Below, in pieces: positions 34,848-43,287 of a stretch of DNA of 60,610 nucleotides. Position 1 is the first letter of the stretch, and each line of letters opens with the position of its first letter. The position numbers and the translations under genes are program-made. A model generated the notes under the pieces. That model was not told the origin of the DNA, did not search any database, and worked only from the letters and a program-made list of their open reading frames with translations. This DNA comes from an uncultured Bacteroidales bacterium (GTDB lineage Bacteria > Bacteroidota > Bacteroidia > Bacteroidales > UBA932), in assembly GCA_946625485.1 (NCBI GenBank), contig CAMOTB010000002.1, positions 1-60,610 of the forward strand, given 5' to 3'.

Positions 34848-36633
34848 TTTGTTCGATTTTAACGTCCTTGTTGGTGTCGATGACGGTCTGCGGGATCGGC
34901 CAGAGATTGAAATTCTTCATCGAGGCCGAGCGCGGCTCGTCCCAGTAGGAGTACTCCCGGATACGGTCCACGGCCACCGTTCCGCCCATGCGGAGCAGGG
35001 TGTTCCAGCGGATCTCCTCATACATCAGTTCACGGGCGCGCTCATCCAATATCAGATCCAGGCCGACCTCGCCGGCGGAGACAAGATGCAGGCACTTCGC
35101 CCGCTTACGGATCAGGTTGATGTCCTCGGCCGCACCCTGGCTGTCCCCGCAGCGCCATTTGGCTTCCGCCCGGAGCAGGATGGTCTCTGCAAGGCGGATG
35201 GCGTACTCGTCGCGGAAGATGTAGCTGCGGTTGCCGCCGTTCGCATCATCGATATATTCGTCCATGTGGACTTTGCAGGAAATGGGGAAGCATTGCGTGT
35301 AGGCGGCGTCCTTGGCATCCTGGTTGGAATTGCCCTGGCGGTACATCATGCTCCAGGGAATGACCTTGCCGTAGTACTTGCTGGAAGGCACGTTGCCGAG
35401 GAAGGTCCGGCGGAAACAGGTTTCGCTGTTGCGCATGTCATTGCTCCACAGGCCTGCCCAGATCTCGTCGCGGGTGTAGGCTGTCGGCATGATCCAGGTC
35501 ACGCCGCGGCCGCCCACGTCCGGGGTCAGGCCGATCAGGTCGTTGGGCAGGATGTCGCGGAAGCAGGGCCCGTAGCTGCGGGAGTAGTTGAGACGGGAGT
35601 TACCATCCTTGTTAAGATAGGCCTCATAATCGATTTCAATCGTCCAGACGGCCTCATAGTTGCCGTCGGCGTAGTCCTGGTTGCCCATCTGGAAGAGATC
35701 CCAGAATACGTTGCCGGGCATGGATATGCCGGCGGAAGCATACGTGCGGTCTTCGCGCAGCTTGCCGCTCTCGTCCGGCGTGTAGTCGTAATAGAACTTG
35801 GGACCTTCTTTGGCACGCGTGCCGAAGCGGTCGGTCATCAGGTGGAAGACGCCGCCGTCGATCACCTCGTTTCCGTAGCGGACAGCGGCCCGGTAGGCTT
35901 CCTGCGCCTCGGATGCCCGTCCCTCGGACTCCAGCACGACGCCTTTATCGATATAGAGTTGGACCAGATTGTGCTGGGCGGCGCCGCGTACGATGCGGCC
36001 GCGTTCGGGTGGTGTCAGCGGCAGGTCGGGCAGGATCGCTTCCAGCTCATCGATCGCAAACTGGTAGGTCTCCAGCCGCGACGCGCGGGCGTAGTCGAAA
36101 CGGGGTGTGCTGGTCATCTCGGTGACGATCGGCACGCCGCCGAACTCTTCGCCGAGGTTGCGGTACGCGTAGGCGCGGAAGAACCGGGCCTGCGCTTCGG
36201 CGTAGCGGCGGTCTTCTTCGGAGTCCCAGGTCAAGTCCTCCAGCGAGGCTCCGTAGAGGGCCAGGTTGGCGCTGGAGATGAGCTTGTACCAATCGGAGTA
36301 GATGGTCTTGTAGTCACCGGTCTCGGGCGTGAGGTTGCCGTAATTGTTGAACTGCAGGCTGCGGCGGATCGTGGTGACGTCAAACATGTCCGTCCCGTTG
36401 GAGCCTCTCCAGGCCAGCAGGTAACGCTGGCCGTCGCGGGAGAGCGAGTAGTAATAGCGGACGCGCGCGTAGCAGGTCGCCAGGGAGAGGTCCACCTGGG
36501 CGGACGTCGAGAACACATTGTCCAGGGTATAGAAGTACTTCGGCTGCTCGGTGAGGAACTCCTTGTCGTTGCAGGCTGCCAGGCTCAGCAACAGGGTGCT
36601 CAATGCGGAAAAGATCAGGATTTGTCGTTTCAT
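34831..36633 (-). CDS. SusD/RagB-family lipoprotein (beta-helix locus)
   Basis: Surface lipoprotein of 600 residues pairing with the SusC directly upstream (12 bases). Signal LSTLLLSLAAC. SusD features include YAEAQARFFRAYAYRNLGEEFGGVPIV, IRLAETILLRAEAKWRCGD and LDERARELMYEEIRWNTLLRMG. The C terminus VKIEQNEGWN overlaps the start of the GxGYxYP gene. The signal region and helices are complete, so it should be functional. Confidence 0.93.
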   Translation of the reverse strand: MKRQILIFSALSTLLLSLAACNDKEFLTEQPKYFYTLDNVFSTSAQVDLSLATCYARVRYYYSLSRDGQRYLLAWRGSNGTDMFDVTTIRRSLQFNNYGNLTPETGDYKTIYSDWYKLISSANLALYGASLEDLTWDSEEDRRYAEAQARFFRAYAYRNLGEEFGGVPIVTEMTSTPRFDYARASRLETYQFAIDELEAILPDLPLTPPERGRIVRGAAQHNLVQLYIDKGVVLESEGRASEAQEAYRAAVRYGNEVIDGGVFHLMTDRFGTRAKEGPKFYYDYTPDESGKLREDRTYASAGISMPGNVFWDLFQMGNQDYADGNYEAVWTIEIDYEAYLNKDGNSRLNYSRSYGPCFRDILPNDLIGLTPDVGGRGVTWIMPTAYTRDEIWAGLWSNDMRNSETCFRRTFLGNVPSSKYYGKVIPWSMMYRQGNSNQDAKDAAYTQCFPISCKVHMDEYIDDANGGNRSYIFRDEYAIRLAETILLRAEAKWRCGDSQGAAEDINLIRKRAKCLHLVSAGEVGLDLILDERARELMYEEIRWNTLLRMGGTVAVDRIREYSYWDEPRSASMKNFNLWPIPQTVIDTNKDVKIEQNEGWN

Positions 36634-36645
36634 GGCTGCCGGTCT

Positions 36646-39600
36646 TTAAAAGGTGATGGAGGCGCCCAGGGCCAGGGATTTGGCTACGGGCATCGCATTG
36701 GTGAGGACATAGGATCCCGTCTCCGGATCTTCGCCGACCCAGCCGGTCAGGGTGAAGAGGTTGCGGCCGCTCAGGTAGAGTTTCAGCCCGCCGATCCCGG
36801 CTTTGCGGATCCAGCGCTGCGGGAAGTTGTAGGTGAGGGTCAGGTCCTGCAGGCGGACGAAAGTCCGGTCCTGGAGGCCGATGAAGCGGCTGTCGCTGGT
36901 GAAGGAAGCGCAGGGATAGACGTTGGTCGGATTGGTCTCCGTCCAATAGGGGATGTCCAGGCTGTTGCCGGTCGGGTAGCCGTAGCCGTTGATGCGGAAC
37001 GCGTTGGGGTTGTTGCGCAGGTAGCGGAGGTTGCCGCCGAAGGTGCCCGTGATCATCGCATAGAGTTCCCATCCGCGCCAGCTGAGGGTGTTGCTCCAGT
37101 TGAGTTTGAAGTTGGGCGCGGTGTAGCCCAGGATGGTGCGGTCTTCGGACGTGATCCGGTCGTCCCCGTTGAGGTCGATGTATTTCGGATAACCGGGCGT
37201 GGCGTTGTGGATGCCGATGTAGTCGTAGTCGTCCAGTTGGACGATGCCGTCCTGGACATAGCCGTAGATGGCTCCCAGGCTCTTGCCGATGAAGCGGGAA
37301 GAGGCGATGTCGTCGTCTTCCTTGCCGTCGCCGTCGAGGTCTTCGCCGTAGAGGTGGACCAGCTTGTTGCGGCTCAGCCAGAAGGTGAGACCCGTGTACC
37401 AGCTGAAGTCGCGGGTCCGGACCGGCGTGGCGCCCAGGGTGGCCTCGATGCCCCAGTTATCGATCTGGCCCATGGATGAGGACATCTTTTCGAAGCCCGT
37501 CATCACCGGGATGTCCCGTGAGAAGATCTGGTCGTGGGTCTGGGAATAGTAGCCGTCCACGTCGAGGTGGATGCGGCCGCCCAGCCAGGCGGACTCGAAG
37601 CCGACGTTGAGCGCGTCGGTGGACTCCCAGCCCAGCTCCGGATTGCCCAGGCTGGTGGCTACCAGACCGTAGTGGATCTCGCTTCCGTCGAACTCATAGG
37701 CCCAGCCGCTGCTTTTGCCGTTCTGCACGGGCGAAAGGGTGCCGAAAGCGGGCAGGCCCTGGTTGCCGTTGCGGCCCCAGGAGGCCTTGACCTTGAGGTC
37801 GTCCAGGACTCCCTTCCAGGACCAGAAGGCCTCGTTGCTTGGCGTCCAGGCGAGGCCGAAAGAGAAGAAGTTGCCCCATTTGCGGTCGGCGCCGAAGAAG
37901 GAGGACCCGTCGCGCCGGTACGAGGCTGTTGCCGAATAGCGCCGGTCGTAGGAGTACATCACGCGGGCGAGGTAGCCCACGTTGGCCGCGGCGCGTCCGT
38001 CCTGGCTCAGCTCGATCAGTTCGGCTTTCTGCAGGCCGGCGATGCCGAGCAGGGTATTGCCGTTGGAAGTGAAATTGGTCCCTGTCGTGGCGTCCTTGTC
38101 GAAGGTGGTGTAGTCCCGCGTGGAGACCAGCGCCACGTCGATGCTGTGCTTGTCGAAGTCGCGTGCGTAGCCCAGGATGGCATCCAGTACGTAGCCGTTG
38201 GTCTTTTCATGGTTGATGCTGCCGTTGGCACGGGCGAGGTAGCCCTGCAGGGTCGTGGGAGAGTAGCGAGTCTCATCCGTGTAGGGGCCTTCCTGCACGT
38301 AATAGGCTTCGGTGGTGAAATCGTCCGCATAGCGGTCGATGTTGTGTAGCAGGTAGTTGAGCTTGAAACTGAGGCCCTCGACCCAGGGCAGCTTGAGTTG
38401 CAGCGAACTGTTGAGGCGATAGGTGTCGCGGACGTCGGTGTTCTGCCGGTTGGCAGGCTCCACCTGCCACAGCGGGTTCTGGTAGCCGTCGCTCTGGGTG
38501 ACCGGGTACTTCTCCAGGGAGACGCCGTCGCTCCGCCAGGGCTGGCCGTAGGGGCTGATGAAATAGGCTGTCCCGATGTTGGCGGCGACGCCGGAATAGT
38601 CCTGGCGCGTGTAGGCGCCGTCCACGCTGAGCGAGAGCCAGTCGGTGACGTCGAAACTGAGTTTGGCCAGCAGCGAGGCGCGCTTGAAGTCATCACCGAT
38701 GACGATGCCCTTGTTGTCAGCCCAGGACGTGGAGAGGTAGTAGTTCACTTTCTTGCCGGCGCCGGAGACGCTGAATTGGTAGTCCTGCTTGATCCCGATG
38801 CGCGTGGCGAAGTCGAGCCAGTCTGTAGTCTTTCCGGCTTCGAAATTTTCCCGCTCCTGGGCGGTCATCCAAGACAGGTCGGAGGACTGGGTGCGGTCCA
38901 TTACGGCGACCAGGAATTGCTCTCCCGTCAGCAGCTTGGGCTTGTGGGACCAGGTCTGGAGGGCGGCGGAGGTGTTGAAGGAGATGGTCGGCTTTTCCGT
39001 CGTGCCCTTCTTGGTCGTGATCAGGATGACGCCGTTGGCTGAGCGGGAGCCGAAGGCGGCGGCGCTGCTGGCATCTTTCAAGACGTCGATCGTGGCGATG
39101 TCGGCGGGGTTGATTTCGTTGACGCCGCCGATGTAGATCACGCCGTCCAGCACGACCAGGGGCGCATTGGAGCCGGAAATGGAGCGCTGGCCGCGCATCT
39201 GCATGGAGGGCTGTCCGCCCGCATTGTTGACGGCGCCGATGTCGAGGCCCGCGACGTTGCCTTTGAGGGTTTCCAGGGCGTTGGAGTTGTTCATCAGGGC
39301 GACGGGGGAGTTCTCGACCCGTACCGAAGATACGCTGCCGACGAAGTCTTTGCGCTTCGCGGTACCGTAGCCGATGACGACGACTTCATCGAGGGCCTGG
39401 ATGTCGTCCTGGAGGGTGATGCGGATTTCGCTCCGCCCGCGGACCGGCTCCGAGGCTTCGAGGTAGCCGAAAAGGGAGACCTTGAGAGTCGCGTCGGCGG
39501 GGACCTTGTCCAGTACGGCCAGCCCGTCCAGGTCCGTGACGGCGCCGTCGCGGGTGCCGGCGACCTGTACGTAGGCCCCGGGGAGCTTTTCTCCGGAGGT

Positions 39601-39711
39601 GTCCAGTACGGTCACCCGGACGCTTTGGGCGGATGCCGTTACCGCTCCGCCTGTGAACAGAAGGAGCGGCAGGAAGATCCGGAATAGCATAGATTTAGTC
39701 GCGGGGATCAT
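36646..39711 (-). CDS. SusC/RagA-family TonB-dependent transporter (beta-helix locus)
   Basis: Importer of 1021 residues with a signal peptide ending ASAQ, a regulatory-like domain (VRVTVLDTSGEKLPGAYVQV), VVVIGYGTAKRKDFVGSV, a plug containing TIDVLKDASSAAAFGSRSANGVI, and a barrel ending LALGASITF. The first ATG (39711) overlaps the end of the beta-helix gene by 17 bases; an in-frame ATG at 39690 would leave a 4-base gap and a shorter signal peptide, and I cannot decide between them. Second gene of an operon whose promoter carries one shared operator element. Confidence 0.94.
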   Translation of the reverse strand: MIPATKSMLFRIFLPLLLFTGGAVTASAQSVRVTVLDTSGEKLPGAYVQVAGTRDGAVTDLDGLAVLDKVPADATLKVSLFGYLEASEPVRGRSEIRITLQDDIQALDEVVVIGYGTAKRKDFVGSVSSVRVENSPVALMNNSNALETLKGNVAGLDIGAVNNAGGQPSMQMRGQRSISGSNAPLVVLDGVIYIGGVNEINPADIATIDVLKDASSAAAFGSRSANGVILITTKKGTTEKPTISFNTSAALQTWSHKPKLLTGEQFLVAVMDRTQSSDLSWMTAQERENFEAGKTTDWLDFATRIGIKQDYQFSVSGAGKKVNYYLSTSWADNKGIVIGDDFKRASLLAKLSFDVTDWLSLSVDGAYTRQDYSGVAANIGTAYFISPYGQPWRSDGVSLEKYPVTQSDGYQNPLWQVEPANRQNTDVRDTYRLNSSLQLKLPWVEGLSFKLNYLLHNIDRYADDFTTEAYYVQEGPYTDETRYSPTTLQGYLARANGSINHEKTNGYVLDAILGYARDFDKHSIDVALVSTRDYTTFDKDATTGTNFTSNGNTLLGIAGLQKAELIELSQDGRAAANVGYLARVMYSYDRRYSATASYRRDGSSFFGADRKWGNFFSFGLAWTPSNEAFWSWKGVLDDLKVKASWGRNGNQGLPAFGTLSPVQNGKSSGWAYEFDGSEIHYGLVATSLGNPELGWESTDALNVGFESAWLGGRIHLDVDGYYSQTHDQIFSRDIPVMTGFEKMSSSMGQIDNWGIEATLGATPVRTRDFSWYTGLTFWLSRNKLVHLYGEDLDGDGKEDDDIASSRFIGKSLGAIYGYVQDGIVQLDDYDYIGIHNATPGYPKYIDLNGDDRITSEDRTILGYTAPNFKLNWSNTLSWRGWELYAMITGTFGGNLRYLRNNPNAFRINGYGYPTGNSLDIPYWTETNPTNVYPCASFTSDSRFIGLQDRTFVRLQDLTLTYNFPQRWIRKAGIGGLKLYLSGRNLFTLTGWVGEDPETGSYVLTNAMPVAKSLALGASITF

Positions 39712-41041
39712 ATTCTTCGTAATGTCGGTTGTTTTTCTCGTCCAGGTAGTACTGGAGGTGATACATGTATCCTCCCTTGTTGGAGCAGTTCAGGAAGCTG
39801 ATCTGGGCCCTGTCGTTCGCGATGGTGACCGGACTGTCCGCCTGGTAGTTGCGCATGCGGCAGTTGACGGCCGTGATGATGACCCAGGTGTTGCCCTGGA
39901 CCTTGAGGAAGTCGTAGGACTTGCCCTGATTGGTGACGGCTCCGTTGTTGCCGGAGAAGGCGTCCACGTTGGTGATGGAGATCTGGCCCTGGCCCTGGAC
40001 GAGGAAGGGATGGATGTTTTCCACATTCCCGTCCGGGGAAAGATTGGCGATGATGGAGCCCTGGGCGACCTCCCAGATGCGGTTGAAGGGGCTGCCGCCG
40101 TCCTTGAACACGCCGTTGCAGACGCAGTCGAAATTGAAGTTGGTCAACTGGCCGTAGGAGTCGGCGCCCAGGTAGATGCCTCCGTAGTTGCCGAAGGTGA
40201 AGACGTCCATCACCTGGGCGTTGTCGGTGTGGTTGATCCAATAGGTGTATTTGCGCTGGCTGACGGCATAGTCGTTCATGTCCTTGGAGTAGTCGCCCCG
40301 GAACTCACGCATCACGGCCGGGTTGACGTGGCAGTGGAGGATGCGGGGGATGTCATAGCAGTAGTCGATCGCAATGAACTGACCGCCAAGGGGATAGCCG
40401 TAGCAATGCTCGAAAAGAATCTGCTCGCAAGGATGGTTCTTCTGCGCGCGGAAGTCCATGGCGAAGGTGGCTCCGTAGAAAGTCAGGCAGCTCAGGGTCA
40501 CGCCGTGGACGGCCTGGTCCTGGGAGACCTGGATGGTCGGGGGATAGGTGATGATCTTGGACGCATCGTTGTGGGGTTGGTCCGGATAGTAGAACTGGAT
40601 GCCCTTGATCTGGGAGGCGGACTGGACCGTGATGAAAGGGTGGCTGGTGTCCGTGATGACAAAGAGCGAGCCGGTGGGCTTGCCGTTGATCACCGTTCCC
40701 CGGCCGGTGGGGCCATGGACCCCGATCAGCGATACGTTCTTCTTGAGAATGACGCCGCTCTGTATCGGGTAACCGCCTTCGACCGGCTCGACATAGAGGG
40801 CCGCGCCGCGGCTGGATGCCCAGTCGATGGCGTTCTGGAGCCGGACCTTGTTGACGGCCGGAGCGTTGGTCGGAAGGACCTCGAAGGACTGGATGGAATA
40901 GGCCAGGGCCTTGTTGCCGTCCTCCGTCTCGACGGGCACTTCGACGACTTGATAGACGGTGTTCTCGATGGTCTCCCGTATGACCTTGGTGCAGGACACC
41001 AGCGGGATGAGCATCAGCAGCAGGGCGGTCTTTGCTTTCAT
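39695..41041 (-). CDS. Right-handed beta-helix lipoprotein
   Basis: First gene of its operon, 448 residues. Lipoprotein signal MLIPLVSC. After a short coiled segment the sequence has VRLQNAIDWASSRGAALYVEP, as at the start of pectin-lyase-fold proteins, then repeated rungs such as VSLIGVHG, IKGIQFYYPD, ILFEHCYGYP, AQVMDVFTFGNYGGIYLG, ISITNVDAFSGNNGAV and ISFLNCSNKGG. The fold includes polysaccharide lyases, GH28-type hydrolases and epimerases, but no specific catalytic motif was recognised. Its operon context suggests action on, or binding of, the locus glycan. Confidence 0.75.
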   Translation of the reverse strand: MKAKTALLLMLIPLVSCTKVIRETIENTVYQVVEVPVETEDGNKALAYSIQSFEVLPTNAPAVNKVRLQNAIDWASSRGAALYVEPVEGGYPIQSGVILKKNVSLIGVHGPTGRGTVINGKPTGSLFVITDTSHPFITVQSASQIKGIQFYYPDQPHNDASKIITYPPTIQVSQDQAVHGVTLSCLTFYGATFAMDFRAQKNHPCEQILFEHCYGYPLGGQFIAIDYCYDIPRILHCHVNPAVMREFRGDYSKDMNDYAVSQRKYTYWINHTDNAQVMDVFTFGNYGGIYLGADSYGQLTNFNFDCVCNGVFKDGGSPFNRIWEVAQGSIIANLSPDGNVENIHPFLVQGQGQISITNVDAFSGNNGAVTNQGKSYDFLKVQGNTWVIITAVNCRMRNYQADSPVTIANDRAQISFLNCSNKGGYMYHLQYYLDEKNNRHYEEYDPRD

Positions 41042-41061
41042 GGGTATGGATGCGTTTGTTT

Positions 41062-41077
41062 GTTCAACCGATTGACT
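41062..41077. promoter_or_regulatory. Shared operator element, site b
   Basis: GTTCAACCGATTGACT, a weaker match to the 16-bp consensus, with the right half GATTGACT intact. It lies in the leader of the beta-helix/SusCD operon, about 20 bases before the start codon. A second small palindrome GTTA-CGA-TAAC is at 41082-41092, nearer the predicted start site. Confidence 0.5.
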
Positions 41078-41107
41078 AAGCGTTACGATAACTTGGAACG
41101 TATATTA

Positions 41108-41138
41108 CAAAGATAGATCGAATCCCTTTGAAATGCAA
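41108..41138 (-). promoter_or_regulatory. Promoter of the beta-helix/SusC/SusD/GxGYxYP operon
   Basis: Minus strand TTG (41138-41136), 20 bases, then TATCTTTG (41115-41108), a full -7 match. The predicted start site is near 41100, about 60 bases before the ATG. Confidence 0.7.
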
Positions 41139-41153
41139 TACACCATCCAAATA

Positions 41154-41183
41154 AAGAGGGTGGCCCGGGAAGGCCACCCTCTT
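41154..41183 (-). terminator. Intrinsic terminator of the upstream SusCD operon
   Basis: A perfect 12-bp stem, AAGAGGGTGGCC with GGCCACCCTCTT around a 6-base loop, followed on the minus strand by a short T-rich stretch (TTATTTGG). It lies 31 bases after the end of the triple-BIG2 lipoprotein gene and just before the next promoter, so it separates two operons. Confidence 0.85.
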
Positions 41184-41214
41184 GGTAATCGGGTTCAGGT
41201 TTCAGTAAGGAGTC

Positions 41215-43230
41215 TTACTTCTGCAGGATACGGATGTCATCAAGTTTATAGGTGATGTACTTGACCGGATCGGGATTGGTCTCCTTATTCGGATCATAGT
41301 TCATAGGCGTCATGATGATACGGAAGTAGTCCATTTTCCGGATATCAAACTGACCATTGATCCTCGCTTCATAGTCGGAGAAGTTGAACGTCATCGTGTT
41401 CCAACCGGCAGTGAAAGTATAAGGCTTCTCGCCGCCGACGCCGACAGACATATTGATGTCGTTCGAGTCGGGGGTAAACTTCCAGACTCCATCCACCAAA
41501 GTCTTGCAGCCGACTTCCACGCGGAAATTAACGTATTTGTTGAAGAACTCGACGCTGTTTTCAGCGACATAGAACTTGAACTGGAGCTTGAGGTCCTTAT
41601 AGTCAAACATGGACGGCATGGCATACGCGAGGCCGGGCCACATCTCCAGGCGATAAGAGTTGACTGCCGTGAACATGACATCCTTGCAGGCGATGCAGGA
41701 AGTTCCCTCGATCTTACCCTCCGTATCGTTGACATACTGGTACTGGTTCTGCTGTGCAGGACGGTCACGCCACATGGCGAAGTTGTCGCAGCGCTCGAAT
41801 TCAGTCCAGTCGATGATGCGGATCTGGTCGAAACGGAACTCGACATCCTGATAGGATCCGGCAGGCAGACTGTGCATCTGATAAATACGGAAGTAGTTGA
41901 TCTTTTTCAGGTTAAGCTGATTGTGCGTAGCCTTTGAGATAGGGAGGACAATGTTGTTCCAACCGGCGTGAAGCGCCTGCTTGGCAGATGCTGTCGGGCT
42001 GTCCCAGTTTGAGAAGATCGTGTTAAGGCTCCAATATGCCCGGCTATCAGTTTCAAGATAAGGGTAAGGCTTTTCAGGAGTAATGACTTCGCCGGTACTA
42101 CGGATTTCGATGAGGGGCTCACCTCCGGACACAGTCGTATTCAGTTTGGTCGGATCGTCGATATACATTCTGACGAACAATGCAGGATTCTGGACTGCAG
42201 ACGCATCGACGGGATCGAAATACAATTCTGCAATCTTGTACTTGTTGATGGTGGCACCCATACACTGCGTGTTCTCCACGTAGCCTTCCTTGAGGGCGTA
42301 TTGAGTGGTGGATTTGTTCCATGCCTTGGTGCCGTCATGGCAGTCGTAGAGAGAAACGCCAGGGAGATACTGGTCGTAGACCGGGGTTGTCTTATCCTCA
42401 ACGGTAACGGTGAAGGTTACCTTCGAGCCAAGTTCGTCTTCTCCTGTAATCGTAGCCGTTCCGGGAGCGACCGCAGTTACCTTGGCGGCTTCGACCGTCG
42501 CGACGGCCGTATTGTCGGAAGTCCATTTCAAGCCGGAAGCGGGCTGGCGATTTGCATAATCCTCAATAGTTCCGTAGAAAACGGACTGGGTGATGGAACC
42601 ACCCGTGCGGAGCAGGCAGGAAGGATACTGGACGAACATCGCCTTGGGCTCGACGACGGTGACGACGCAGGCTGCGCTCTTGATGCCGCTTTCATCGGTC
42701 GCTTCAGCGGTGATGTTGGCGGTACCCGCAGCGACGGCAGTCACTTTACCACCTTCGACGGTGGCGACGGCGGCGTCACTGGTGACCCATTTGACCTGCT
42801 GGTAGGTAGCATCGGAAGGCGTGACAACGGCGGTCAGCTGGACATCCTCGCCTTTCTTGAGGGTGACGGCGGTCTCATTGAGTTCGATCTTGGAGACCGG
42901 GATCACTTTCTTTACGACGTTTACCTGGCAGGTGGCGGTCACGCCGCTGCCGTCCGTGGCGGCGACGGTGATCTTGGCTTCACCCGGAGCAACGGCTTTG
43001 ACATCACCGCTACCGGTGACGGTGGCGACGGAGGTATTGCTGGAAGTCCAGGTCACCTCAGGGTTGGTGGCTTCCTTCGGGGAAACGATGGCGGAGATGT
43101 GATGCGAATCACCCTCGACCAGACCTAGGGTGGTCTCGCTCAGCTTGATGCTGCTGACCAGGACCGGCTTGGGCTGGCAACCGACCAGCAGGGCGGCTGC
43201 AGCGACCAGCGCAAACATAATCTTTTTCAT
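41215..43230 (-). CDS. Surface lipoprotein with three BIG2 domains and two glycan-binding-like modules
   Basis: A 671-residue lipoprotein (LLVGC). Three bacterial Ig-like (BIG2) domains come first, each with a phrase like VTWTSSNTSVATV, VKWVTSDAAVATV and LKWTSDNTAVATV, to about residue 285. Two beta-sandwich-like modules follow, sharing endings such as LKKINYFRIYQ...FRFDQIRI and IRKMDYFRIIM...YKLDDIRIL. The same module type occurs twice in the neighbouring gene at 43288. I read it as a surface glycan-binding protein held away from the membrane by an Ig stalk. It is the last gene of the operon, before a clear terminator. Composition is somewhat more A+T-rich than its neighbours. Confidence 0.8.
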   Translation of the reverse strand: MKKIMFALVAAAALLVGCQPKPVLVSSIKLSETTLGLVEGDSHHISAIVSPKEATNPEVTWTSSNTSVATVTGSGDVKAVAPGEAKITVAATDGSGVTATCQVNVVKKVIPVSKIELNETAVTLKKGEDVQLTAVVTPSDATYQQVKWVTSDAAVATVEGGKVTAVAAGTANITAEATDESGIKSAACVVTVVEPKAMFVQYPSCLLRTGGSITQSVFYGTIEDYANRQPASGLKWTSDNTAVATVEAAKVTAVAPGTATITGEDELGSKVTFTVTVEDKTTPVYDQYLPGVSLYDCHDGTKAWNKSTTQYALKEGYVENTQCMGATINKYKIAELYFDPVDASAVQNPALFVRMYIDDPTKLNTTVSGGEPLIEIRSTGEVITPEKPYPYLETDSRAYWSLNTIFSNWDSPTASAKQALHAGWNNIVLPISKATHNQLNLKKINYFRIYQMHSLPAGSYQDVEFRFDQIRIIDWTEFERCDNFAMWRDRPAQQNQYQYVNDTEGKIEGTSCIACKDVMFTAVNSYRLEMWPGLAYAMPSMFDYKDLKLQFKFYVAENSVEFFNKYVNFRVEVGCKTLVDGVWKFTPDSNDINMSVGVGGEKPYTFTAGWNTMTFNFSDYEARINGQFDIRKMDYFRIIMTPMNYDPNKETNPDPVKYITYKLDDIRILQK

Positions 43231-43287
43231 GGATGAAAGGATTTAGTTGTTAATAATGTGGGTAAATATTTGATTTTCAATGAATGT

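Noticed and set aside
34618-37479. 953-residue plus-strand ORF
   Set aside because: It is antisense to a complete SusD and the end of a SusC, both with clear motifs; it has no recognisable domain and reflects GC-rich codon bias.
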